This document shows positions 25,261 to 38,350 of a stretch of DNA of 64,000 bases, one piece after another. The notes below the pieces were generated by a model. That model was not told where the DNA came from. It did no database searches and worked only from the letters and a program-made list of their open reading frames with translations. The position numbers were made by a program, and so were the translations under genes. Each line of letters starts with the position of its first letter. The first letter of the stretch is position 1. Origin of the DNA: Halictus rubicundus (taxonomy: Eukaryota > Arthropoda > Insecta > Hymenoptera > Halictidae); the NCBI RefSeq assembly GCF_050948215.1, contig NW_027488626.1, positions 372,001 to 436,000 of the forward strand. The letters are read 5' to 3'.

Positions 25261-25975
25261 CTCTATCCTATCCTATCCTCTATCCTATCCTATCCTCTAA
25301 CCTATCATATCCTCTATCCTATCCTATCCTCTATCCTATCCTGTCCTCTTTCCTATCCTATCCTCAACCCTATCCTATCCTCAATTCTATCCTATACTCC
25401 ATCCTATCCTATCCGCTATCCTATCCTATCCTCTATAATATCGTATCCTCTATCATATCCTATCCTCTTTCCTATAATATCATCTATCCTATCCTATCCT
25501 CTATCCTATCCTATCCTCTATCCTATCATATCCTCTATCCTATCCTATCCGCTATCCTATCCCATCCTCTATCCTATAATATCCTCTATCCTATCCAATC
25601 CTCTATCCTATCCTCTATCCTATCCTGTATCCTATCCTCTATCCTATCCTGCTCTATCCTATCCTATCCTCTATCCTATCCTATCCTCTATCCTATCCAA
25701 TCCCCTATGTTATCCTCTATCTTATCCTATCCTCTATCCTATCCTATCCTCTATCCTATCCTATCCTATCCTCCATCCTATCCTATCCTCTATCCTATCC
25801 TATCCTCTATCCTATCCTATCCTCTATCCTATCCTATCCTCTATCCTATCCTATCCTCTATCCTATCCTATCCTATATCCTATCCAATCCTCTATAATAT
25901 CCTATCCTCTATCCTATCCTATCCTCTATCCTATCTTATCATCTATCCTATCCTATCCTCCATCCTATCCTATCC

Positions 25976-27008
25976 TCTATAATATCGTATCCTGTATCCT
26001 ATCCTGTCCTCTTTCCTATCCTATCATCAATCCTATCCTATCCTCTATTGTCTCCTATCCTCTATGCTATCGAATCCCCTATGTTATCCTCTATCCTATC
26101 CTATCCTCTATAATATCCTATCCTCTATCCTATCCTATCCTCTGTCCTATCCTATCCTCTATCCTATCCTATCCTCTATCCTATCCTATCCTCTATCCTA
26201 TCCTATCCTCTATAATATCGTATCCTCTATCATATCCTATCCTCTTTCCTATAATATCATCTATCCTATCCTATCCTCTATCCTATCCTATCCTCTATCC
26301 TATCATATCCTCTATCCTATCCTATCCTCTATCCTATCCTATCCTGTATCCTATCCTATCCTCTATCCTATCCTATCCTCTATCCTATCCTGTCCTATAT
26401 CCTATCCTATCCTCTATCCTATCCTATCCTCTATCCTATCCTATCCTCTATCCTATCCTATCCTCTATCCTATCCTATCCTCTATCCTATCCTATCCTCT
26501 ATCCTATTCAATCCTCTATCCTATCCTATCCTCTATCCTATCTTATCATCTATCCTATCCTATCCTCCATCCTATCCTATCCTCTATAATATCGTATCCC
26601 TTATCCTATCCTGTCCTCTTTCCTATCCTATCCTCAATCCAATCCTATCCTCTATCCTATCCTATCCTCTATCCTATCCTATCCTCTATCCTATCATATT
26701 CTCTATCCTATCCTATCCTCTATCCTATCCTATACTCTATCCTATTCAATCCTCTATCCTATCCTATCCTCTATCCTATCTTATCATCTATCCTATCCTA
26801 TTCTCCATCCTATCCTATCCTCTATAATATCGTATCCCTTATCCTATCCTGTCCTCTTTCCTATCCTATCCTCAATCCAATCCTATCCTCTATCCTATCC
26901 TATCCTCTGTCCTATTCTATCCTCTATCCTATCCTATCCTCTATCCTATCCAATCCTCTATCGTCTCCTGTCCTCTATCCTATCCAATCCCCTATGTTAT
27001 CCTCTATC
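25976..27008. repeat. About 1-kb repeat inside the 5,635-bp unit, copy 2 (partner 22,310-23,325)
   Basis: Collinear with 22,310-23,325 at offsets 3,666 and then 3,683. It diverges just after the CTATGTTATC unit, with CTATCCGATCC here and a plain consensus unit in copy 1. Confidence 0.75.
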
Positions 27009-27805
27009 CGATCCTATCCTCTATCCTATCCTATCCTCTATCCTATCCTATCCTCAATTCTATCCTATACTCCATCCTATCCTATCCGCTATCCTATCCT
27101 ATCCTCTATCCTATAATATCCTCTATCCTATCCAATCCTCTATCATATCCTCTATCCTATCCTCTATCCTATCCTCTATCCTATCCTCTATCCTATCCTG
27201 CTCTATCCTATTCTATCCTCTATAATATCGTATCCTGTATTCTATCCTGTCCTCTTTCCTATCCTATCATCAAACCTATCCTGTCCTCTATCGTCTCCTA
27301 CCCTCTATCCTATCCAATCCCCTATGTTATCCTCTATCCTATCCTATCCCCTATCCTATCCTATCCTCTATCCTATCCTATCCTATCCACCATCCTATCC
27401 TATCCTCTATCCTATCCTATCCTATCCTCTATCCTATCCTATCCTCTATCCTATCCTATCCTATCCTCTATCCTATCCTATCCACTATCCTATCGCATCC
27501 TCTATCCTATACAATCCTCTATCCTATCCTATCCTCTATCCTATCCTATCCTCTATCCTATCTTATCCTCTATCCTATCCTATCCTCCATCCTATCCTAT
27601 CTTCTTTCCTATAATATCCTCTATCCCATCCTATCCTCTATCCTATCCAATCCTCTTCCGTCTCCTATCCTGTATCCGATCCAATCCCCTATCCTCTATC
27701 CTATCCAATTATCTATCCTATCCTCTATCGTATCGTATCCTCTATCCTATCCTATCCTATCCTCTATCCTATCCTATCCTCTATCCCATCATATCCTCGG
27801 TCCTA

Positions 27806-30800
27806 TCCTATCCTCTATCCTATCCAATCCTCTATCGTCTCCTGTCCTCTATCCTATCCAATCCCCTATGTTATCGTCTATCCTATCCTATCCTCTATAA
27901 TATCGTATCCTCCATCATATCCTATCCTCTATCCTATCCTATCCTCTATAATATCGTATCCTGTATCCTATCCTGTCCTCTTTCCTATCCTATCATCAAT
28001 CCTATCCTATCCTCTATTGTCTCCTATCCTCTATGCTATCGAATCCCCTATGTTATCCTCTATCCTATCCTATCCTCTATAATATCCTATCCTCTATCCT
28101 ATCCTATCCTCTGTCCTATCCTATCCTCTATCCTATCCTATCCTCTATCCTATCCTATCCTCTATCCTATCCTATCCTCTATAATATCGTATCCTCTATC
28201 ATATCCTATCCTCTTTCCTATAATATCATCTATCCTATCCTATCCTCTATCCTATCCTATCCTCTATCCTATCATATCCTCTATCCTATCCTATCCTCTA
28301 TCCTATCCTATCCTGTATCCTATCCTATCCTCTATCCTATCCTATCCTCTATCCTATCCTGTCCTATATCCTATCCTATCCTCTATCCTATCCTATCCTC
28401 TATCCTATCCTATCCTCTATCCTATCCTATCATCTATCCTATCCTATCCTCTATCCTATTCAATCCTCTATCCTATCCTATCCTCTATCCTATCTTATCA
28501 TCTATCCTATCCTATCCTCCATCCTATCCTATCCTCTATAATATCGTATCCCTTATCCTATCCTGTCCTCTTTCCTATCCTATCCTCAATCCAATCCTAT
28601 CCTCTATCCTATCCTATCCTCTATCCTATCCTATCCTCTATCCTATCATATTCTCTATCCTATCCTATCCTCTATCCTATCCTATACTCTATCCTATTCA
28701 ATCCTCTATCCTATCCTATCCTCTATCCTATCTTATCATCTATCCTATCCTATTCTCCATCCTATCCTATCCTCTATAATATCGTATCCCTTATCCTATC
28801 CTGTCCTCTTTCCTATCCTATCCTCAATCCAATCCTATCCTCTATCCTATCCTATCCTCTGTCCTATTCTATCCTCTATCCTATCCTATCCTCTATCCTA
28901 TCCAATCCTCTATCGTCTCCTGTCCTCTATCCTATCCAATCCCCTATGTTATCCTCTATCCTATCCTATCCGCTATCCTATCCTATCCTCTATCCTATAA
29001 TATCCTCTATCCTATCCAATCCTCTATCCTATCCTCTATCCTATCCTCTATCCTATCCTCTATCCTATCCTCTATCCTATCCTGCTCTATCCTATCCTAT
29101 CCTCTATCCTATCCAATCCTATATATTATCCTATCCTCTATCCTATCCTAACCTCTATCCTATCCTCTATCCTATCCTATCCTATCCTATCCTATCCTAT
29201 ATCCTATCCTATCCTCTATCCTTTCCTATCCTCTATCCTATCCTATCCTCTATCCTATCCAATCCTCTATACTATGATCTATCCTATCCTCTATCCTATC
29301 CTCTATCCTATCCTATCCTCCATCATACCCTATCCTCTATCCTATCCTATCCTCTATCCTATCCTATCCTCTATCCTATCATATCCTCTATAATATCGTA
29401 TCCTGTATCCTATCCTGTCGTCTTTCCTATCCTATCATCAATCCTATCCTATCCTCTATCGTCTCCTATCCTCTATGCTATCCAATCCCCTATGTTATCC
29501 TCTATCCTATCCTATCCTCTATCCTATCCTATCCTCTATCCTATCCTGTCCTCTTTCCTATCCTATCTTCAACCCTATCCTATCCTCAATTCTATCCTAT
29601 ACTCCATCCTATCCTATCCGCTATCCTATCCTATCCTCTATCCTATAATATCCTCTATCCTATCCAATCATCTATCCTATCCTCTATCCTATCCTCTATC
29701 CTATCCTCTATCCTATCCTCTATCCTATCCTGCTCTATCCGATCCTATCCTCTATCCTATCCTATCCTCTATCCTATCTTATCCTCTATCCTATCCTATA
29801 CTCTATCCTATCCTATCCTCTATAATATCGTATCCTCTATAATATCGTATCCTGTATCCTATCCTGTCCTCTTTCCTATCCTATCATCAAACCTATCCTG
29901 TCCTCTATCGTCTCCTATCCTCTATCCTATCCAATCCCCTATGTTATCCTCTATCTTATCCTATCCTCTATCCTATCCTATCCTCTATCCTATCCTATCC
30001 TATCCTATCCTCCATCCTATCCTATCCTCTATCCTATCCTATCCTCTATCCTATCCTATCCTCTATCCTATCCTATCCTCTATCCTATCCTATCCTCTAT
30101 CCTATCCTATCCTCTATCCTATCCTATGCTATCCTCCATCCTATCCTATAATCTATCCTATCCTATCCTCTATCCCATCCTATCCTCTATCCTATCTTAT
30201 CCTCTATCCTATCCTATCCTCCATCCTATCCTATCCTCTATCCTATAATATCCTCTATCCTATCCTATCCTCTATCCTATCCTATCCTCTATCCTATCCT
30301 ATCCTCTATCCTATCCTGTCCTCTTTCCTATCCTATCCTCAACCCTATCCTATCCTCAATTCTATCCTATACTCCATCCTATCCTATCCGCTATCCTATC
30401 CTATCCTCTATCCTATAATATCCTCTATCCTATCCAATCCTCTATCATATCCTCTATCCTATCCTCTATCCTATCCTCTATCCTATCCTCTATCCTATCC
30501 TGCTCTATCCTATCCTATCCTCTATCCTATCCTATCCTCTATAATATCGTATCCTGTATTCTATCCTGTCCTCTTTCCTATCCTATCATCAAACCTATCC
30601 TGTCCTCTATCGTCTCCTATCCTATCCTCTATCCTATCCTATCCACTATCCTATCGCATCCTCTATCCTATACAATCCTCTATCCTATCCTATCCTCTAT
30701 CCTATCCTCTATCTTATCTTATCCTCTATCCTATCCTATCCTCCATCCTATCCTATCCTCTTTCCTATAATATCCTCTATCCTATCCTATCCTCTATCCT

Positions 30801-33440
30801 ATCCAATCCTCTACCGTCTCCTATCCTGTATCCGATCCAATCCCCTATCCTCTATCCTATCCAATTATCTATCCTATCCTCTATCGTATCGTATCCTCTA
30901 TCCTATCCTATCCTCTATCCTATCCTATCCTCTAACCTATCATATCCTCTATCCTATCCTATCCTCTATCCTATCCTGTCCTCTTTCCTATCCTATCCTC
31001 AACCCTATCCTATCCTCAATTCTATCCTATACTCCATCCTATCCTATCCGCTATCCTATCCTATCCTCTATAATATCGTATCCTCTATCATATCCTATCC
31101 TCTTTCCTATAATATCATCTATCCTATCCTATCCTCTATCCTATCCTATCCTCTATCCTATCATATCCTCTATCCTATCCTATCCGCTATCCTATCCCAT
31201 CCTCTATCCTATAATATCCTCTATCCTATCCAATCCTCTATCCTATCCTCTATCCTATCCTGTATCCTATCCTCTATCCTATCCTGCTCTATCCTATCCT
31301 ATCCTCTATCCTATCCTATCCTCTATCCTATCCAATCCCCTATGTTATCCTCTATCTTATCCTATCCTCTATCCTATCCTATCCTCTATCCTATCCTATC
31401 CTATCCTCCATCCTATCCTATCCTCTATCCTATCCTATCCTCTATCCTATCCTATCCTCTATCCTATCCTATCCTCTATCCTATCCTATCCTCTATCCTA
31501 TCCTATCCTATATCCTATCCAATCCTCTATAATATCCTATCCTCTATCCTATCCTATCCTCTATCCTATCTTATCATCTATCCTATCCTATCCTCCATCC
31601 TATCCTATCCTCTATAATATCGTATCCTGTATCCTATCCTGTCCTCTTTCCTATCCTATCATCAATCCTATCCTATCCTCTATTGTCTCCTATCCTCTAT
31701 GCTATCGAATCCCCTATGTTATCCTCTATCCTATCCTATCCTCTATAATATCCTATCCTCTATCCTATCCTATCCTCTGTCCTATCCTATCCTCTATCCT
31801 ATCCTATCCTCTATCCTATCCTATCCTCTATCCTATCCTATCCTCTATAATATCGTATCCTCTATCATATCCTATCCTCTTTCCTATAATATCATCTATC
31901 CTATCCTATCCTCTATCCTATCCTATCCTCTATCCTATCATATCCTCTATCCTATCCTATCCTCTATCCTATCCTATCCTGTATCCTATCCTATCCTCTA
32001 TCCTATCCTATCCTCTATCCTATCCTGTCCTATATCCTATCCTATCCTCTATCCTATCCTATCCTCTATCCTATCCTATCCTCTATCCTATCCTATCCTC
32101 TATCCTATCCTATCCTCTATCCTATCCTATCCTCTATCCTATTCAATCCTCTATCCTATCCTATCCTCTATCCTATCTTATCATCTATCCTATCCTATCC
32201 TCCATCCTATCCTATCCTCTATAATATCGTATCCCTTATCCTATCCTGTCCTCTTTCCTATCCTATCCTCAATCCAATCCTATCCTCTATCCTATCCTAT
32301 CCTCTATCCTATCCTATCCTCTATCCTATCATATTCTCTATCCTATCCTATCCTCTATCCTATCCTATACTCTATCCTATTCAATCCTCTATCCTATCCT
32401 ATCCTCTATCCTATCTTATCATCTATCCTATCCTATTCTCCATCCTATCCTATCCTCTATAATATCGTATCCCTTATCCTATCCTGTCCTCTTTCCTATC
32501 CTATCCTCAATCCAATCCTATCCTCTATCCTATCCTATCCTCTGTCCTATTCTATCCTCTATCCTATCCTATCCTCTATCCTATCCAATCCTCTATCGTC
32601 TCCTGTCCTCTATCCTATCCAATCCCCTATGTTATCCTCTATCCGATCCTATCCTCTATCCTATCCTATCCTCTATCCTATCCTATCCTCAATTCTATCC
32701 TATACTCCATCCTATCCTATCCGCTATCCTATCCTATCCTCTATCCTATAATATCCTCTATCCTATCCAATCCTCTATCATATCCTCTATCCTATCCTCT
32801 ATCCTATCCTCTATCCTATCCTCTATCCTATCCTGCTCTATCCTATTCTATCCTCTATAATATCGTATCCTGTATTCTATCCTGTCCTCTTTCCTATCCT
32901 ATCATCAAACCTATCCTGTCCTCTATCGTCTCCTACCCTCTATCCTATCCAATCCCCTATGTTATCCTCTATCCTATCCTATCCCCTATCCTATCCTATC
33001 CTCTATCCTATCCTATCCTATCCACCATCCTATCCTATCCTCTATCCTATCCTATCCTATCCTCTATCCTATCCTATCCTCTATCCTATCCTATCCTATC
33101 CTCTATCCTATCCTATCCACTATCCTATCGCATCCTCTATCCTATACAATCCTCTATCCTATCCTATCCTCTATCCTATCCTATCCTCTATCCTATCTTA
33201 TCCTCTATCCTATCCTATCCTCCATCCTATCCTATCCTCTTTCCTATAATATCCTCTATCCCATCCTATCCTCTATCCTATCCAATCCTCTTCCGTCTCC
33301 TATCCTGTATCCGATCCAATCCCCTATCCTCTATCCTATCCAATTATCTATCCTATCCTCTATCGTATCGTATCCTCTATCCTATCCTATCCTATCCTCT
33401 ATCCTATCCTATCCTCTATCCCATCATATCCTCGGTCCTA
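27806..33440. repeat. 5,635-bp tandem duplication, copy 2
   Basis: It directly follows copy 1 with no length difference anywhere along it. After about 33,460 it departs into a CTGTCCTCTTTCC unit, whereas copy 1 runs on into copy 2. Such close identity in a satellite indicates either a very recent duplication or an assembly duplication. Confidence 0.93.
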
Positions 33441-34650
33441 TCCTATCCTCTATCCTATCCTGTCCTCTTTCCTATCCTATCCTCAACCCTATCCTTTCCT
33501 CAATTCTATCCTATACTCCATCCTATCCTATCCGCTATCCTATCCTATCCTCTATAATATCGTATCCTCTATCATATCCTATCCTCGTTCCTATAATATC
33601 ATCTATCCTATCCTCTCCTCTATCCTATCCTATCCTCTATCCTATAATATCCTCTATCCTATCAAATTCTCTATACTATCCTCTATCCTATCCTCTATCC
33701 TATCCTCTATCCTATCCTATCCTCTATCATATCCTATCCTCTATCCTATCCTATCCTCTATCCTATCCTATCCTCTATCCTATCATATCCTCTATAATAT
33801 CGTATCCTGTATCCTATCCTGTCCTCTTTCCTATCCTATCATCTACCCTATCCTATCCTCAATTCTATCCTATACTCCATCCTATCCTATCCGCTATCCT
33901 ATCCTATCCTCTATCCTATAATATCCTCTATCCTATCCAATCCTCTATCCTATCCTCTATCCTATCCTCTATCCTATCCTCTATCCTATCCTCTATCCTA
34001 TCCTGCTCTATCCTATCCTATCCTCTATCCTATCTTATCCTCTATCCTATCCTATACTCTATCCTATCCTATCCTCTATAATATCGTATCCTCTATAATA
34101 TCGTATCCTGTATCCTATCCTGTCCTCTTTCCTATCCTATCATCAACCCTATCCTATCCTCAATTCTATCCTATACTCCATCCTATCCTATCCGCTATCC
34201 TATCCTATCCTCTATCCTATAATACCCTCTATCCTATCCAATCCTCTATCCTATCCTCTATCCTATCCTCTATCCTATCCTCTATACTATCCTGCTCTAT
34301 CCTATCCTATCCTCCATCCTATCCTATCCTCTACCCTATCCTATCCTCTATCCTATCCTATCCTCTATCCTATCCTATCCTCTATCCTATCCCATCCTCT
34401 ATCCTATCCTATCCTATATCCTATCCAATCCTCTATAATATCCTATCATCTATCCTATCATATCCTCTGTCCTATCCTATCCTCTGTCCTATCCTATCCT
34501 CTATCCTATCCTATCCTCTATCCTATCCTGTCCTCTTTCCTATCCTATCCTCAATCCTATCCTATCCTCTATCCTATCGTATCCTCTATCCTATCCAATC
34601 CTTTATCGTATCCTATCCTCTATCCTATCCAATCCCCTATGTTATCGTCT
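32460..34650. repeat. 2.2-kb dispersed repeat, copy 1 (partner 43,270-45,470)
   Basis: Landmarks TATCCCTTATCC (32,471 and 43,281) and CCTCGGTCC (33,431 and 44,241) give offset 10,810. CCTTTATCGTATCC (34,600 and 45,427) gives 10,827, one 17-mer more. Within it there is one TATGCTATCC/TATCCTATCC difference near 44,386 versus 33,576. Confidence 0.8.
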
Positions 34651-37600
34651 ATCCTATCCTATCCTCTATCCTATCATATCCTCTATCCTATCCTATCCTC
34701 TATCCTATCCTATCCTCTATCCTATCCTATCCTCTATACTATCGTATCCTCTATAATATCGTATCCTCTATCATATCCTATCCTCTTCCCTATAATATCA
34801 TCTATCCTATCCTATCCTCTATCCTATCCTATCCTCTATCCTATCATATCCTCTATCCTATCCTATCCTCTATCCTATCCTATCCTCTATAATATCGTAT
34901 ACTGTATCCTATCTTATCCTCTGTCCTATCCTATCCTCAACCCTATCCTATTCTCTATCCTATCGCATCCTCTATCCTATCCAATCCTCTATCCTATCCT
35001 ATCCTCTATCCTATCCTATCCTATCCTATCCTCTATCCTATCCTATCCTCTATAATATCGTATCCTCTATCCTATCCTATCCTCTATCCTATCCTATCCT
35101 CTATCCTATCCTATCCTCTATCCTATCCTATCCTCTATCCTATCATATCCTCTATCCTATCCTATCCTCTATCCTATCCTATCCTCTATCCTATCCTATC
35201 CTCTATACTATCCAATCCTCTATCCTATCCTATCCTCTATCCTATCCTATCCTATCCTATCCTATCCTATATCCTATCCTATCCTCTATCCTATCCTATT
35301 ATCTATAATATCGTATCCTCTATAATATCGTATCCTGTATCCTATCCTGTCCTCTTTCCTATCCTCTCCTCTATCCTATCCTCTATCATATCCTATCCTC
35401 TATCCTATCCTATCCTCTATCCTATCCTATCCTCTATCCTATCCTATCCTCTATAATATCGTATCCTGTATCCTATCTTATCCTCTGTCCTATCCTATCC
35501 TCAACCCTATCCTATCCTCTATCCTATCGCATCCTCTATCCTATCCAATCATCTATCCTATCCTATCCTCTATACTATCCTATCCTATCCTATCCTCTAT
35601 CCTATCCTATCCTCCATAATATCGTATCCTCTATACTATCCTATCCTCTGTCCTATCCTATCCTCTATCCTATCCTATCCTCTATCCTATCCTATCCTCT
35701 ATCCTATCCTATCCTCTATCCTATCCTCTATAATATCCTCTATCCTATCCTATCCTCTATCCTATCCTATCCTGTATCCTATCCTATCCTCTATACTATC
35801 CTATCCTCTATAATATCCTATCGTCTATACTATCGTATCCTCTATAATATCGTATCCTGTATCCTATCCTGTCCTCTTTCCTATCCTATCCTCTATCCTA
35901 TCCTCTATCCTATCCTATCCACCATCCTATCCTATCCTCTATCCTATCCTATACTCTATCCTATTCTGTCCTCTTTCCTATCCTATCATCAATCCTATCC
36001 TATACTCTATCCTATCCAATCCCCTATGTTATCCCCTATCCTATCCTATCCTCTATAATATCGTATCCTCTATCATATCCTATCCTCTTTCCTATAATAT
36101 CATCTATCCTATCCTATCCTCTATCCTATCCTATCCTCTATCCTATCATATCCTCTATCCTATCCTATCCTCTATCTTATCCTATCCTCTATCCTATCCA
36201 ATCCTCTATCCTATCCTATCCCCTATCCTATCCTATCATCTATCCTATCCTATCCTATATCCTATCCTATCCTCTATCCTATCCTATCCTCTATCCTATC
36301 CTATCCTCTATCCTATCCTATCCTCTATCCTATCCTATCCTCTATCCTATCCTATCCTCTATCCTATCATATCCTCTATCCTATCCTATCCTCTAACCTA
36401 TCCTATCCTCTATCCTATCCTATCCTCTATACTATCGTATTATCTATAATATCGTATCCTCTATCATATCCTATCCTCTTTCCTATAATATCATCTATCC
36501 TATCCTATCCTCTATCCTATCCTATCCTCTATCCTATCATATCCTCTATCCTATCCTATCCTCTATCCTATCCTATCCCCTATAATATCGTATCCTGTAT
36601 CCTATCTTATCCTCTGTCCTATCCTATCCTCAATCCTATCCTATCCTCTATCCTATCGCATCCTCTATCCTATCCAATCCTCTATCCTATCCTATCCTCT
36701 ATCCTATCATATCCTCTATCCTATCCTATCCTCTATCCTATCCTATCCTCTATCCTATCCAATCCTCCATCCTATCCTATCCCCTATCCTATCCTATCAT
36801 CTATCCTATCCTATCCTATATCCTATCCTATCCTCTATCCTATCCTATCCTCTATCCTATCCTATTCTCTATCCTATCCTGTCCTCTATCTTATCCTATC
36901 CTCTATCCTATCTTATCCTCTATCCTATCCTATCCTCTATACTATCGTATCCTCTATAATATCGTATCCTCTATAATATCGTATCCTGTATCCTATCCTG
37001 TCCTCTTTCCTATCCTATCCTCTATCCTATCCTCTATCCTATCCTATCCTGTATCCTATCCTATCCTCTATCATATCCTATCCTCTATCCTATCCTATCC
37101 TTTATCCTACCCCATCCTCTATCCTATCCTATTCTCTATCCTATCCTATCCTCTATCCTATCCTATCCTCTATCCTATCCTATCCTCTATCCTATCCTAT
37201 CCTCTATCCTATCATATCCTCTATCCTATCCTATCCTCTATCCTATCCTATCCTCTATCCTATCCTATCCTCTATACTATCGTATCCTCTATAATATCGT
37301 ATCCTCTATCATATCCTATCCTCTTTCCTATAATATCATCTATCCTATCCTATCCTCTATCCTATCCTATCCTCTATCCTATCATATCCTCTATCCTATC
37401 CTATCCTATATCCTATCCTATAATCTATAATATCGTATCCTGTATCCTATCTTATCCTCTGTCCTATCCTATCCTCAACCCTATCCTATCCTCTATCCTA
37501 TCGCATCCTCTATCCTATCCAATCCTCTATCCTATCCTATCCTCTATCCTATCCTATCCTATCCTATCCTCTATCCTATCCTATCCTCCATAATATCGTA

Positions 37601-38350
37601 TCCTCTATACTATCCTATCCTCTGTCCTATCCTATACTCTATCCTATCCTATCCTCTATCCTATCCTATCCTCTATCCTATCCTATCCTCTATCCTATCC
37701 TATCCTCTATCCTATCCTATCCTCTATCCTATCCTATCCTCTATAATATCCTATCCTCTATCCTATCCTATCCTCTATCCTACCCCATCCTCTATCCTAT
37801 CATATCCTCTATCCTATCATATCCTCTATCCTATCCTATCCTCTATCCTATCCTATCCTCTATCCTATCCTATACTCTATCCTATCCTATCCTCTATCCT
37901 ATCCTATCCTTTATCCTATCCTATCCTCTATCCTATCATATCCTCTATCCTATCCTATACTCTATCCTATCCTATCCACCATCCTATCCTATCCTCTATC
38001 CTATCCTATCCTCTATCCTATTCTGTCCTCTTTCCTATCCTATCATCAATCCTATCCTATACTCTATCCTATCCAATCCCCTATGTTATCCCCTATCCTA
38101 TCCTATCCTCTATAATATCGTATCCTCTATCATATCCTATCCTCTTTCCTATAATATCATCTATCCTATCCTATCCTCTATCCTATCCTATCCTCTATCC
38201 TATCCTATCCTCTATCCTATCCTATCCTCTATTCTATCCTATCCTCTATCCTATCCAATCCTCTATCCTATCCTATCCCCTATCCTATCCTATCATCTAT
38301 CCTATCCTATCCTATATCCTATCCTATCCTCTATCCTATCCTATCCTCTA
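34640..38350. repeat. Domain III: domain I-type sequence, displaced
   Basis: After a unit with ATGTTATCG at about 34,637, the variant content switches back to that of domain I. CTCTATACTATCGTATC, CTCCATAATATCG and the TCTTATCCTCTGTCC word all return. The last 1.65 kb aligns with 5.2-6.9 kb at a distance of 31,479 bp. The switch is abrupt at both ends, which suggests a copied or transposed segment, not gradual divergence. Confidence 0.7.
36695..38340. repeat. 1.65-kb long-range repeat, copy 2 (partner about 5,215-6,870)
   Basis: It is collinear with 5.2-6.9 kb. Its right part is also inside the first copy of the 3,086-bp duplication, so a third version exists at about 40.58-41.43 kb. An odd unit CCTATAATCTATAATATCG near 37,417 is a private change. 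Confidence 0.75.

Larger units (their letters stand above)
23330..25980. repeat. 2.8-kb repeat, copy 2 (partner about 19,290-22,080)
   Basis: It is collinear with 19,290-22,080 except for whole-unit length changes (+12, +17, -153 bp). It contains almost all the higher-order cassettes typical of domain II. Confidence 0.8.
22171..27805. repeat. 5,635-bp tandem duplication, copy 1
   Basis: Every landmark I compared between 22.2 and 27.8 kb recurs exactly 5,635 bp downstream, including ATG-bearing units at 22,398, 23,311, 24,306, 26,064 and 27,324. The only difference I found by eye is 27,602 T versus 33,237 C. The junction lies in plain repeat units near 27,805-27,826 and cannot be fixed to the base. 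Confidence 0.93.
14400..34640. repeat. Domain II of the array (CTCAATTC/CGCTATCC and CTGCTC variants)
   Basis: This part is dominated by a composite of CTCAATTC, CTCCATCC and CGCTATCC units, a TATAATATC unit, a run of 12-mers, and a CTG insertion. CTATGTTATC and TATCGTCTCC units are also common. The CTCTATACTATCGTATC unit typical of domain I is absent as far as I can see. It contains the 5,635-bp tandem duplication and several 0.4-2.8 kb repeats. Confidence 0.75.

Noticed and set aside
20253..33250. A repetitive surface or silk-like protein family encoded by near-identical paralogues
   Set aside because: The paralogous frames coincide exactly with DNA-level duplications of satellite. They shift frame freely relative to the 17-mer and have no codon bias or unique termini.
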